64,000 nucleotides of DNA from Nonomuraea guangzhouensis (GTDB lineage Bacteria > Actinomycetota > Actinomycetes > Streptosporangiales > Streptosporangiaceae), in NCBI RefSeq assembly GCF_019396345.1, contig NZ_JAHKRM010000008.1, positions 248,001-312,000 on the forward strand. The letters run 5' to 3'. Shown in pieces: positions 8,518-16,826 of this stretch. Below the pieces are notes generated by a model that did no database searches, was not told the origin of the DNA, and worked only from the letters and a program-made list of their open reading frames with translations. Each line of letters opens with the position of its first letter. Positions within the stretch are counted from its first letter, which is position 1. A program made the position numbers and the translations under genes.

Positions 8518-9348
8518 TCAGTACTGCTCCAGCTTCGGGGCCTCCGGGACGGTGAAGCCGGCGCCGCCGAAGCTGGTCTCCAGCGCCTTCTTCCAGCTAC
8601 CGTCGGCGAACATCTTGGTCAGCGCCTCGTTGACGGCCTTGCGGCCCGCCGAGTCGTCCTTCTTGAGCCCGATGCCGTACTTCTCCGTGCTGAACGGCTT
8701 GCCGACCACCTTGAGCTTGCCGGTGTGCTGCGCGGCGTACCCGGCGAGGATCACGTTGTCCGTGGTGATCGCGTCGAGCTGTCCGCCGAGCACCCGGTCC
8801 ACGCACGCGGAGTAGGTCCGCTCCTCCTGCAGCTGCACCGTTTTGGCGTAGCCGTCCTTGACCTTCTGCGCCGACGTCGACCCGGCGACCGAGCACAGCT
8901 TCTTGCCGTTCAGCGCGTCGGGCCCGGTCAGCGTCGCGTCGTCCGCCCTGACCAGCAGGTCCTGACCGGCCACGAAGTACGGCCCGGCGAAGGAGACCTT
9001 CTGCTTGCGCGCGTCGTTGATGGAGTACGTCGCCACCACCATGTCCACCTGGCCCTGCTGCAGGAACGCCTCCCGGTTGGCCGACACCGTCTCCTTGAAC
9101 GTGATGTCCTTGGCCTCGACGCCCAGCGACTTGGCCACGTACTTGGCGATCTCGATGTCGAACCCGGTGAAGGTGCCGTCCGGTGTCCGCAGGCCGAGCC
9201 CCGGCTGGTCGGCCTTCACCCCGATGACCAGCTTCTTGTCGTTCTTGGCCTTGTCCACGACCGAGTCGTAGCTCGCCTGGCCACTCCCACACGCGGTGGC
9301 GGTGAGGGCGACGACGGCGAACATCGCGTAAAGGGATCTTCCAAACAT
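8518..9348 (-). CDS. gluB: glutamate-binding lipoprotein of the ABC transporter (GluB-like)
   Basis: 276 residues. A lipobox signal (LTATAC, Cys 20) anchors it to the outer face of the membrane. The family 3 solute-binding fold is clear: KLVIGVKADQPGLGLRTPDG at the start of lobe 1, TGFDIEIAKYVAKSLG, FLQQGQVDMVVATYSI, and the ligand-contact region SFAGPYFVAGQDLLV. This is the actinobacterial GluB type; it delivers glutamate to the permeases encoded just downstream. A close paralogue is encoded at 10208-11044. Confidence 0.9.
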   Translation of the reverse strand: MFGRSLYAMFAVVALTATACGSGQASYDSVVDKAKNDKKLVIGVKADQPGLGLRTPDGTFTGFDIEIAKYVAKSLGVEAKDITFKETVSANREAFLQQGQVDMVVATYSINDARKQKVSFAGPYFVAGQDLLVRADDATLTGPDALNGKKLCSVAGSTSAQKVKDGYAKTVQLQEERTYSACVDRVLGGQLDAITTDNVILAGYAAQHTGKLKVVGKPFSTEKYGIGLKKDDSAGRKAVNEALTKMFADGSWKKALETSFGGAGFTVPEAPKLEQY

Positions 9349-9367
9349 GACGCGTCCTTAGTGAGTC

Positions 9368-10111
9368 TCAGTGAGTGAGGATCTTGGCGAGGAACGACTT
9401 GGCGCGCTCACTGCGCGGGGTGCCGAAGAAGTCGTCGGGGGCGTTCTGCTCGACGATCTCGCCGTCGGCCATGAACACCACGCGGTCCGCGGCCCGGCGG
9501 GCGAAGCCCATCTCATGCGTGACGACGACCATGGTCATGCCCTCACGGGCGAGCGCCGTCATCACCTCCAGCACCTCGTTGACCATCTCCGGGTCGAGGG
9601 CCGAGGTGGGTTCGTCGAACAGGAGCACCTTCGGCTCCATGGCCAGCGCGCGGGCGATCGCGACGCGCTGCTGCTGGCCACCCGACAGCTGCGCGGGGAA
9701 CTTCGCCGCCTGACCGCCGATGCCGACGCGCTCCAGCAGTTCGTACGCCTTCTTCTCGGCGTCCGCCCTGCTCTTCTTCAGCACGTGGACCTGCCCGAGC
9801 ACGACGTTCTCCAGAACCGTCTTGTGCGCGAACAGGTTGAACGACTGGAACACCATGCCGACCTCGGCTCGCAGCCTGGCCAGTTGCCGCCCCTCCTCGG
9901 GCAGCGGCGTGCCGTCGATCAGGATGGTGCCGGAGTCGATGGTCTCCAGCCGGTTGATGGCGCGGCACAGGGTGGACTTGCCGGCGCCCGACGGGCCGAT
10001 GATCACCACGACCTCGCCCCGCCGTACGCTCAGGTCGACGTCCCTGAGTACGTGATGATCGCCAAAGCGTTTGTTGACCTGGTCGAGGACGACCAGCCCC
10101 TGCTCGGACAC
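9368..10111 (-). CDS. gluA: glutamate-type ABC transporter ATP-binding protein (GluA-like)
   Basis: 247 residues from GTG 10111, preceded by GGAAGGAG about 9 bases upstream; an ATG 18 codons earlier lacks a ribosome site. Walker A GPSGAGKST (39-47), signature LSGGQQQR, Walker B VLLFDEPTSALDPE and the switch VVTHEMGFAR are all canonical for the polar amino acid (HisP/GlnQ/GluA) subgroup. It heads the leftward operon GluA-GluB-GluC-GluD. The 96 bases between it and the upstream binding-protein gene could hold a separate promoter or be a simple spacer. Confidence 0.92.
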   Translation of the reverse strand: MSEQGLVVLDQVNKRFGDHHVLRDVDLSVRRGEVVVIIGPSGAGKSTLCRAINRLETIDSGTILIDGTPLPEEGRQLARLRAEVGMVFQSFNLFAHKTVLENVVLGQVHVLKKSRADAEKKAYELLERVGIGGQAAKFPAQLSGGQQQRVAIARALAMEPKVLLFDEPTSALDPEMVNEVLEVMTALAREGMTMVVVTHEMGFARRAADRVVFMADGEIVEQNAPDDFFGTPRSERAKSFLAKILTH

Positions 10112-10207
10112 GGGTAACGCTCCTTCCGTCCGCGTTGGCGCAACGGTAGGAACGGCATGTGTCACGCAGAGGGTTGTGCGCGTTCTGCTCAGTGATCGGC
10201 GGGCCGG

Positions 10208-11044
10208 TTAACGATCGACCGGCGGCTTGGCCTGCGTGGCGGTCGCGCCGGACAGGCCGATGGTGTCCCTGAACGCCCGGTCCCACTGCCCGTCGCGCAG
10301 ATAGCGCCCGATCAGCCCGCTGAGATAGTCGCGGAAGACGACGTCCTCCTTGCGGACGCCCATCCCGTACGGCTCGCGGCCGAACGGCCTGCCGACCAGC
10401 CGGAGCGCGCCCGGGCGCCGCTTCACCAGGCCGAGCAGGATCGTGTCGTCGGTGCTGATCGCGTCGATGCGCCCGGCCGTGAGCGCGGGCACGCATTCGC
10501 TGGAGTTGTCGACGATCACCAGCCGGGCGCCGGGCACGCGTTCGCGCAGCCGATCCAGGGAGGTGGAGCCGGTGGTCGTGCACACCGCCCGCCCGTCGAG
10601 GTCCGCCACGCCGCCGATGCGCTTGTCCCCGGCCCTGACCAGCACGTCCTGCCCGGCGTAGTAATAGGGGGCGGTGAAGCCGACGATCCGTCTCCTGGCC
10701 GGCGTGATGGAGTACGTCGCGACCACGATGTCCACCACCCCCTGCCGCAGGAAGTCCTCGCGCTGCACCGGCAGGGTCTCGACGAACCGGACGTTGCGCT
10801 CGCTGCCGGTCAGGTCCTTGGCGACCAGCCGGGCCATCTCCGCGTCGAACCCGGTGATCCGCCCGCTGTCCGGATCCTTGAACCCGAACAGCGGATAGTC
10901 GAACTTGATCCCTACGGTGAGCATGCCGCTCCGCTGGACGCGGGCCATCGTGGAGCCCTCGGGGAACGCGGGCTCCCCGGAGGAGCCGCAGGCCGCCAGC
11001 GCCAGGCAGGCGAGTACGGCGAGCAGCGCCCGGACCGGCTTCAC
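10208..11044 (-). CDS. second glutamate-binding-like lipoprotein, coupled to a response regulator
   Basis: 278 residues with signal peptide and lipobox (LALAACG, Cys 19). It is a family 3 solute-binding protein paralogous to the GluB protein at 8518-9348: GMLTVGIKFDYPLFGFKDPD, GFDAEMARLVAKDL, FLRQGVVDIVVATYSITPARR and FTAPYYYAGQDVLV align segment by segment. Its start codon overlaps the stop of the response regulator by four bases (ATGA), and it has no permease of its own. It could serve the nearby transporter with a different affinity, or act as the extracellular sensor of the two-component system; the coupling with the regulator makes the second idea attractive but it is inference. Confidence 0.88.
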   Translation of the reverse strand: MKPVRALLAVLACLALAACGSSGEPAFPEGSTMARVQRSGMLTVGIKFDYPLFGFKDPDSGRITGFDAEMARLVAKDLTGSERNVRFVETLPVQREDFLRQGVVDIVVATYSITPARRRIVGFTAPYYYAGQDVLVRAGDKRIGGVADLDGRAVCTTTGSTSLDRLRERVPGARLVIVDNSSECVPALTAGRIDAISTDDTILLGLVKRRPGALRLVGRPFGREPYGMGVRKEDVVFRDYLSGLIGRYLRDGQWDRAFRDTIGLSGATATQAKPPVDR

Positions 11045-11727
11045 CGCACCCAGTACCGGTGCTGCGGGCGGCCCGTCGGCCCGTATCTCAGCCGGGCCTC
11101 GACCTGCCCCCGCTCGACCAGGTGCTCCAGATAGCGGCGGGCGGTCGCCCGGCTGATCCCGATGGCCTCGGCCAGCTCGTACGCCGACAGATCGTCCTCG
11201 ACCGCCGCCAGCCCGTCGAGCACCGCCTGCTCGGTCGCCGCCGAGATGCTCTTGGCCCGGGGAGAGGCGTCCAGATGCAGCGAGCGGAAGATCCGGTCGA
11301 TCTCCTGCTGCTCGACGAACCTGCCGGTCGAGCCGAGCTGCTCGACCGTCGCCGCGTACCGCAGCAGCGTCTGCTCCAGAATCCCCGCCCTGGTCGGCTT
11401 GACCAGGTAGTACAGGGCGCCGCGCTGCATGGCCGCGCGCACCGCGGCCGACTCCTTGTGGCCGGAGATCACGATCACGTCGGTGGGCGGCTGGTCCGGG
11501 CGCCGCAGCCGGTGCGCGACCTCGAGCCCGGGCAGGTCGGGCAGGTGGAGGTCGAGCAGCACCAGCCGCGGCGCGAACCGATGGGCGGCGGCGAGCGCCA
11601 CCTGTCCGGTGTGCGCGATTCCCACCACCTTGAAGCCGGAGACGCGGTTCACCTGGGCGTGCAGCGCGGCGGTCACGACCGGGTCGTCGTCCACGATGAG
11701 AACGGTGATGTCCGCCGCTCCAGGCAT
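11041..11727 (-). CDS. CitB/DcuR-type response regulator
   Basis: 228 residues from ATG 11727, with AGGAG seven bases upstream; a GTG two codons earlier is too close to that site. The receiver domain has the acidic pair DDD at 13-15, phospho-acceptor Asp 59 in LVLLDLHLPDLPG, the Ser of VISGHKE and Lys of YLVKPT. A linker leads to a C-terminal helix-turn-helix (LSAYELAEAIGISRATARRYLEHLVERG), the arrangement of CitB/DcuR/DctR regulators that control uptake of organic acids or amino acids. It is divergent from the hybrid kinase and is the likely first gene of a leftward operon with the binding protein and possibly gluABCD. Confidence 0.9.
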   Translation of the reverse strand: MPGAADITVLIVDDDPVVTAALHAQVNRVSGFKVVGIAHTGQVALAAAHRFAPRLVLLDLHLPDLPGLEVAHRLRRPDQPPTDVIVISGHKESAAVRAAMQRGALYYLVKPTRAGILEQTLLRYAATVEQLGSTGRFVEQQEIDRIFRSLHLDASPRAKSISAATEQAVLDGLAAVEDDLSAYELAEAIGISRATARRYLEHLVERGQVEARLRYGPTGRPQHRYWVR

Positions 11728-11880
11728 CGCCACACTCCTAGCTCGACTGTGATCGACGCGGGCATCTTAGGGACGTTGTGTTACAACAAATCGCATTCTG
11801 CTCCTTTTGCTCAGCGCGGGGCTTCGTGCCAAGCTCTCGCCTCCTACTGTGTACGCGAACCGCAGGGGGAGGTGACGCCA
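11728..11880. promoter_or_regulatory. divergent promoter region of response regulator and hybrid kinase
   Basis: The 153 bases between the two divergent starts hold an inverted repeat GTTGT-GTT-ACAAC at 11775-11787, a candidate binding site for the response regulator. Local AT content is higher than in the flanking genes. GGGGGAGG at about 11866 is the ribosome site for GTG 11881. Confidence 0.5.
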
Positions 11881-14769
11881 GTGAGAGACCGTGGATGGCT
11901 CCTGGCGGTGACGGCACTGTGGATCCTGCTCGGCCTGCTCCCGCTGGCGCTGCTGACGTCGTCCAGCATCACGCTGTCGGCGGACGCCGTCGGCGACGAG
12001 GTCGGCGACCGGGTGCGGACCACCGCCTCGGTCAGCCGGGTCGTGGTGGAGCAGCAGCTGGGCTCGCTCAAGCAGCTCGTCAGCGCGTTCGCCCAGCAGC
12101 CCGCGGTACGCGCCGCGGTGACCTCCGGGAAGCCGGCCGGCCGCGACACCATGATCGGGTTCCGCGAGGAGCTGGCCAGGATGCGCGCCGGAGTCGGCGG
12201 CGTGATCGTGATCGGGCCGCGCGGCGACATCGCCGGCGCCGAGCCGACGAGCGTACTGCCCCAGGACGTGAGCAGTACCGACTGGTACGTCTCCGTCCGC
12301 GACCGCTTGCAGCCGTACGTCTCCCAGGCGTACACGCCCACGATGCGCGGCGTGTCCAGGGCCGTCGCGGCGGCCGCGGCGATCCCGAGCGCCGACGGCA
12401 AGAGCGTGCTGGGTGTCCTGGCCGTCGTCTACAGCCTGGACGCCATCCAGGACTTCGCCTCGCAGGCCGCCGAGGCGCAAGGGATCCGGCTGCTGATCAC
12501 CGACCAGTCGGGCGTCCTCGTCGCCGACCCCGGCAGGAAGCTCTACGCCCTCACCTCCCTGCGCGAGGACCCCAGGGTGGACGCGGCGCTGGCCGGCCGT
12601 ACCCTCTTCACCACCCACCAGGGCCCCGACGGCAAGGTGCTGTCGGCGTCGGAGCCCATCCCCGACCTCGGCTGGACGGTCACCGCCGAGGTGCCCGCCG
12701 ACGCCGCGCTCGCCTCGGCCGATCAGCTCCGGGTACGGGTGCTGTCGATCGCCGCCGTCCTGGCGCTGCTGATCCTCATCGGACTCGGCCTGCAGATCCA
12801 CGCCACGCGCGGCCGGCGCCGGGCGCAGCGGACACTCGCCCGGTACGCGGCCGAGCTGGCCGCCGCCCGGGACGAGGCGGTGAGCGCGTCCGGCGCCAAG
12901 TCCGAGTTCCTCGCCAAGATCAGCCACGAGATCCGCACCCCGATCAACGGCGTGCTCGGCATGAACTCCCTGCTGCTGGAGACCGGGCTCGACGGCGAGC
13001 AGCGCCACTACGCGAGCACCGCCCAGGAGTCCGCGCGGAGCCTGCTCCGGCTGCTCGACGACTTCCTCGACCTGTCGAAGATCGAGGCGGGGCATCTGCA
13101 GGTGGAGTCGGTGCCGTTCGACCTGCCGCGGCTCTGCGACGAGGTGGTGGCCCCGTTCGCGCCGCACGCCTACCAGCAGGGACTCTGGCTCACCTCGCGG
13201 CTCGGCGACAGCCTGCCCCAACAGGTGACCGGCGATCCGGTACGGCTCGGGCAGGTGCTCACGAACGTCGTCGGCAACGCGCTGAAGTTCACCGTCCAGG
13301 GCGGCGTCGACCTGGAGGTGACCCTCGACGAAGGCGGTCCCGGCGACGACCGGGTCACGCTGCGGTTCACGGTGACCGACACCGGTGTGGGCGTCGGGCC
13401 GGGCGATCTGGAGCGGGTCTTCGGCGTCTTCCGCCAGGTCGACTCCCCGATCACCCGGCGGACCGGCGGCAGCGGTCTCGGCCTGGCCATCAGCCGGCAG
13501 CTCACGGAGCTGATGGGCGGCGAGATCGGGCTGGACAGCGTCGAGGGGGTGGGCAGCCGGTTCTGGGTCACGCTGCCGGTGGACGTACTGACCTGGTCGG
13601 CCCCGGCCGCGCCGGCACTACGCGGACGGCGGGTGCTCGTCGCCGACGCCCGACCCGAGGACCTCGCCCTGGCGGGCCGCATCCTGTCCGACTCCGGGCT
13701 GGTGGTGGAGACGGCATCCGACGGCCCGGCCGCGCTGACCGCCCTGCGGGCCGCCGCCGAGGCGGGCCGGCCGTTCGACCTGGCGGTGATCGACCTCGAC
13801 CTGTGCGCCACGAACGCCGATCGCGCGCCGGCCGACGGGGCGTTGGCCGACGGAGTGCCGGCTGACGGGCTGCTGGCCGATCCGCTGCTTCGTGACGTCA
13901 GCGTCGTCGTGCTCGTCACGCCGGGGCGGCCGGGGCGCGCCTGGCCGATCTCGGTGGCCGAGCGGACCGTGCAGTCGATGACCCGGCCGCTCAGCCGCCG
14001 CCGCTTGCTCGCCGCCGTGGAGAACGCACTGACTCCCGCACCGGGCTCGGCGCTGGCCCCCGTGCCGGCCGAGTCACCGGGTGCGCCGGTCGCCGGGGTG
14101 GCGCCGGTCCGGATCCTGGTGGCCGAGGACGACGAGGTGAGCTGTCAAGTGGCCGTGCTCGTTCTGCGGAAGGCGGGCCACCATGTCGACTCCGTCGCCG
14201 ACGGGAGGCAGGCCGTGGCGGCGGTGCTCTCGGGCGGGTACGACCTGGTCTTCATGGACTGCCAGCTGCCGGTGCTCGACGGCCTGGCCGCGACCGCCGA
14301 GATCAGGCGGCGCGAGGAGCCGCGTACGCCGATCATCGCGATGACCGCGGCGGCGATGCCGGACGACCGGCTCCGATGCCTGGAGGCGGGCATGGACGAC
14401 CACCTCGCCAAGCCCGTGGACTGGCAGTACGTCCTGACCCAGATACCGCTGTGGGCCGTCGCGCCCGAGCTGGCGGGACTGTCGCGGGCGGAGATCACGG
14501 CGATCGCCGAAGCGTTCCGCTCGACGGCCATGGGCGTCTATGACGAGCTCCTCCAGGCCGTACACGGGGAAGAACTGACCCGGGTCGCCTCGCTCGCGCA
14601 CCGGCTGAGGGGCAGCTGCGCGACCGTCGGGCTCACCGACGCGGCCGAGGTGTGTGAGCGGGTCGAGGCATCGGCCGTACGTGGCGTCGCCGAACGGGAA
14701 TGGGTGGACCGGCTGGGCGGTTTATTGCGCGCACAAATTAACCACGGCGACGGATTTATTAACGTGTGA
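11881..14769 (+). CDS. membrane hybrid histidine kinase with Cache sensor, two receivers and HPt
   Basis: 962 residues from GTG 11881. Order: membrane helix (about 5-27), extracellular double-Cache-like sensor (about 35-280), second helix (about 284-305), HisKA with phospho-His 349 in AKISHEIRTPINGV, HATPase (N box GNALKFT, G boxes DTGVGVG and GGSGLGLAIS), receiver 1 (about 582-715), receiver 2 with Asp 793 in LVFMDCQLPVLDG and Lys in DDHLAKPVD, and a C-terminal HPt with His 907 in LAHRLRGSC. Receiver 1 keeps Asp 638 but is interrupted by short ADG repeats and has Arg in place of the conserved Lys, so it looks degenerate. Cache domains bind small molecules such as amino acids. The divergent CitB-type regulator is the probable output. 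Codon 948 (14722) is TTA and the 3' end is AT-rich. Confidence 0.9.
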   Translation: MRDRGWLLAVTALWILLGLLPLALLTSSSITLSADAVGDEVGDRVRTTASVSRVVVEQQLGSLKQLVSAFAQQPAVRAAVTSGKPAGRDTMIGFREELARMRAGVGGVIVIGPRGDIAGAEPTSVLPQDVSSTDWYVSVRDRLQPYVSQAYTPTMRGVSRAVAAAAAIPSADGKSVLGVLAVVYSLDAIQDFASQAAEAQGIRLLITDQSGVLVADPGRKLYALTSLREDPRVDAALAGRTLFTTHQGPDGKVLSASEPIPDLGWTVTAEVPADAALASADQLRVRVLSIAAVLALLILIGLGLQIHATRGRRRAQRTLARYAAELAAARDEAVSASGAKSEFLAKISHEIRTPINGVLGMNSLLLETGLDGEQRHYASTAQESARSLLRLLDDFLDLSKIEAGHLQVESVPFDLPRLCDEVVAPFAPHAYQQGLWLTSRLGDSLPQQVTGDPVRLGQVLTNVVGNALKFTVQGGVDLEVTLDEGGPGDDRVTLRFTVTDTGVGVGPGDLERVFGVFRQVDSPITRRTGGSGLGLAISRQLTELMGGEIGLDSVEGVGSRFWVTLPVDVLTWSAPAAPALRGRRVLVADARPEDLALAGRILSDSGLVVETASDGPAALTALRAAAEAGRPFDLAVIDLDLCATNADRAPADGALADGVPADGLLADPLLRDVSVVVLVTPGRPGRAWPISVAERTVQSMTRPLSRRRLLAAVENALTPAPGSALAPVPAESPGAPVAGVAPVRILVAEDDEVSCQVAVLVLRKAGHHVDSVADGRQAVAAVLSGGYDLVFMDCQLPVLDGLAATAEIRRREEPRTPIIAMTAAAMPDDRLRCLEAGMDDHLAKPVDWQYVLTQIPLWAVAPELAGLSRAEITAIAEAFRSTAMGVYDELLQAVHGEELTRVASLAHRLRGSCATVGLTDAAEVCERVEASAVRGVAEREWVDRLGGLLRAQINHGDGFINV

Positions 14770-14832
14770 GTAATTTTACATCACTAAGGTGCTTATGTCC
14801 GTAAATTAACGTGTTTGTAATGGGGGAGCGTC

Positions 14833-15579
14833 ATGGCGGATCCAACCGAGGAGCCCAGTCCCACGGGCACTCCCAGCCCCACCGCGTCGGACACGCCAAC
14901 ACCCACTCCGACGGACACGCCGACCCCGACCCCGTCGGACACGCCGACCCCGACCCCGTCGGACACGCCGACCCCGACCCCGTCGGACACGCCGACCCCG
15001 ACCCCGTCGGACACCCCGACCCCGACCCCGTCGGACACGCCGACCCCGACCCCGACTCCTACTCCTACGCCGACTCCGTCGGACACCTCCACGCCCGTTC
15101 CGCCGGGCACCCCCACGCCGTCGAGCCCGACGTCAAGCGCCCCTCCCTACACGCCGATCCCCACGCCGAGACCCTCCCCGACGTACACCCCTGCTCCGCC
15201 CCCGACCCGCCCGGGCGCATCGGACCGGGTGCAGATCGACTGGGTGTCCATTCGCGAGCTGGCCGGCCTCTTCGACAAGCTGGGCGACGACGTGGTGGAG
15301 CGCCGCCTGAACTCCTGGAAGCTGGCAGACACCTCCAGCCTCGTCGGCGGCGACGACGAGGGCCGCGATTTCGCCGAGTGGTACCACTCCGGCTACACCG
15401 CCCTGACCCATCACATGGACGCCATAGCCGACAAGAACTTCACGACAGCCGGCAACCTCCGCGATTTCCGGAAACTCTGGCATTACCTGGAGCAGGACAT
15501 CATCGCGACTCTGCCCGCGGTCCTGGATATTCCCGACGCCCCGATCCCCGTGACCCCACCGGCCAGGGAAGGTGCCTGA
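14833..15579 (+). CDS. Pro/Thr-repeat protein with WXG100-like C-terminal domain
   Basis: 248 residues from ATG 14833, GGGGGAG about eight bases upstream. Residues 19-90 are almost purely Ser-Asp-Thr-Pro repeats (units of eight residues), then a further Pro/Thr-rich stretch to about 128. Residues 130-235 form a helical domain: VQIDWVSIRELAGLFDKLGDDV, then GGDDEGRDFAEWYHSGY and a long amphipathic helix, resembling WXG100/ESX-associated proteins of actinobacteria, including a WxxxY-like turn. There is no signal peptide or membrane segment. Its stop overlaps the next start (TGATG), so the two are coupled. A type VII secretion substrate is a reasonable inference; no secretion ATPase is in the window. 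Confidence 0.7.
   Translation: MADPTEEPSPTGTPSPTASDTPTPTPTDTPTPTPSDTPTPTPSDTPTPTPSDTPTPTPSDTPTPTPSDTPTPTPTPTPTPTPSDTSTPVPPGTPTPSSPTSSAPPYTPIPTPRPSPTYTPAPPPTRPGASDRVQIDWVSIRELAGLFDKLGDDVVERRLNSWKLADTSSLVGGDDEGRDFAEWYHSGYTALTHHMDAIADKNFTTAGNLRDFRKLWHYLEQDIIATLPAVLDIPDAPIPVTPPAREGA
14887..15054. repeat. seven tandem 24-bp units encoding SDTPTPTP
   Basis: Seven units of 24 bases (residues 19-74 of the protein), with the first positions TCG/ACG GAC AC then CCGACCCCGACCCCG, are nearly identical; a degenerate eighth and ninth follow. Array length is likely to vary between strains by slippage or recombination without breaking the frame, since the unit is a multiple of three. Confidence 0.9.
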
Positions 15580-16457
15580 TGTTCGATCCGTTCCAGGCGC
15601 TCGCCTATTTCGCCCAGGTACACGTTCCGGTGGCGGATGTGTCCAACCTGCGGGCCCGCGCGACGGAGCTGCGTGAGTTCGCCAAGGCGATCGGCACGCT
15701 CGCGCAGCACACGGCGAGCGGGGTCGCGGCCGTACGCGAGACGAACGACAGCCGGTCGGTCGACCGCTTCGCGGACGTGTGGCCCGACCAGCTCGCCCCC
15801 CGCTACGCCGCCATGGTGGCGGCGCTGAACGAGATGGCCGACGGCTGCGACGACTACGCCGAGGCGGTGGAGGAACACCGCGACCAGCTCATGATCATCG
15901 GTACCCAGCTCGCCGCCATGGCGTTCACCATGATGTTCGGCTACCTCTACCCGGGGGCCAGGATCGCGGCCGAGGGGGTGTTCAAGTGGCTCGTGGCGCG
16001 GGCCAGGCTGGAGAAGACGATCTTCCAGAAGATGATGAAGACCGTCCTGGCCGCGAAGGTGGGCAAGTTCAACGTGGGCACGTACGCCGTGCGCGAGGGG
16101 CTCGACGCCGTGGCCGACTCGGTCGTGTGGGCCACGGTGAAGACCGGCGTCCACGCCGCGAGCTCCGCCGCCACCGGCCAGCCGATGGGCAACCTGTGGG
16201 AGTACGCGGGCAAGCACTTCGTCGCCGAGCTGGCCTATGACGGCGGCATCAAGGCCCTGCGCGACGTACGCAAGTTCATCCCGGCCACCAGGTTCACCGA
16301 GACCATGCTCGGCACCGGTCCGATGGGCAACTTCTTCCGGCGGACCACGTCGGCGGCCACCCTCTACGCCCTGGTCGCCAACGGGGAGATGTCCGTCCAG
16401 GGGTCGCTCCGATCCGCCATGGCGCACGCCCCCCGGGCGTTCATCCTCCACCGATAA
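15579..16457 (+). CDS. WXG100-like/CpnT-N-type helical protein
   Basis: 292 residues, ATG 15579 overlapping the preceding stop. The first 120 residues are helical with the pattern seen in the WXG100-like N-terminal domains of actinobacterial secreted toxins and CpnT-type proteins (VSNLRARATELREFAKAIGTL, then DRFADVWPDQLAPRYAAMVAALNEMADGCDDYAEAVEEHRDQL). A hydrophobic stretch MIIGTQLAAMAFTMMFGYLYPGARI follows, then a Lys/Ala-rich C-terminal half with no recognisable enzyme motif. It may be a secreted effector backbone whose C-terminal module is unknown, or a structural partner of its neighbours. Confidence 0.65.
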   Translation: MFDPFQALAYFAQVHVPVADVSNLRARATELREFAKAIGTLAQHTASGVAAVRETNDSRSVDRFADVWPDQLAPRYAAMVAALNEMADGCDDYAEAVEEHRDQLMIIGTQLAAMAFTMMFGYLYPGARIAAEGVFKWLVARARLEKTIFQKMMKTVLAAKVGKFNVGTYAVREGLDAVADSVVWATVKTGVHAASSAATGQPMGNLWEYAGKHFVAELAYDGGIKALRDVRKFIPATRFTETMLGTGPMGNFFRRTTSAATLYALVANGEMSVQGSLRSAMAHAPRAFILHR

Positions 16458-16466
16458 GGAGCCGGC

Positions 16467-16826
16467 ATGACCATACCCACGAGCGGCGATCCGGAGATCG
16501 ACCGGGCGCTGGCACAGCTCGCCGCCCAGACGGCGCACCTTGAGGAGGTGGGGCGCCGTCTGGAGACGGCCAGGGGGCGCGGTGTGGCGGCGGACGGGCA
16601 GGTGACGGTCGAGGTCCTGCCGAGCGGGGGACTGGCGAGCGTACGCATCGCGCCGCGCGCGATGCGGCTGGGCTCCGAGGCGCTGTCCGACGCCCTGATG
16701 GAGGCGGCCCGGCAGGCCGAGGAGGACGTGAGTGCCCAGACCTTCGCCGCCACCCAGACGCTTTTCGAGGACGGTGGACGTCGCGTGGGTCAGGGGCGTG
16801 CTGGTGGGGCGGCGATCGGGCTGTAG
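16467..16826 (+). CDS. YbaB/EbfC-family protein linked to WXG100-like genes
   Basis: 119 residues. The fold is that of YbaB/EbfC: an N-terminal helix (DRALAQLAAQTAHLEEVGRRLETA), a beta hairpin (GQVTVEVLPSGGLASVRIAPRAMRLGSEAL) and a C-terminal helix (LMEAARQAEEDVSAQTF). True EbfC binds DNA near recR, but actinobacteria often have divergent YbaB genes beside WXG100-like genes as here, suggesting a role connected with that system. Nine bases separate it from the previous stop; its 3' end overlaps the convergent NTF2-like gene by 37 bases. Confidence 0.8.
   Translation: MTIPTSGDPEIDRALAQLAAQTAHLEEVGRRLETARGRGVAADGQVTVEVLPSGGLASVRIAPRAMRLGSEALSDALMEAARQAEEDVSAQTFAATQTLFEDGGRRVGQGRAGGAAIGL

Noticed and set aside
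14793..15116. Gly/Val-repeat protein on the minus strand over the 24-bp array
   Set aside because: It is the reverse reading of the Pro/Thr repeat; the plus-strand frame has a ribosome site, a structured tail and coupling to the next gene.
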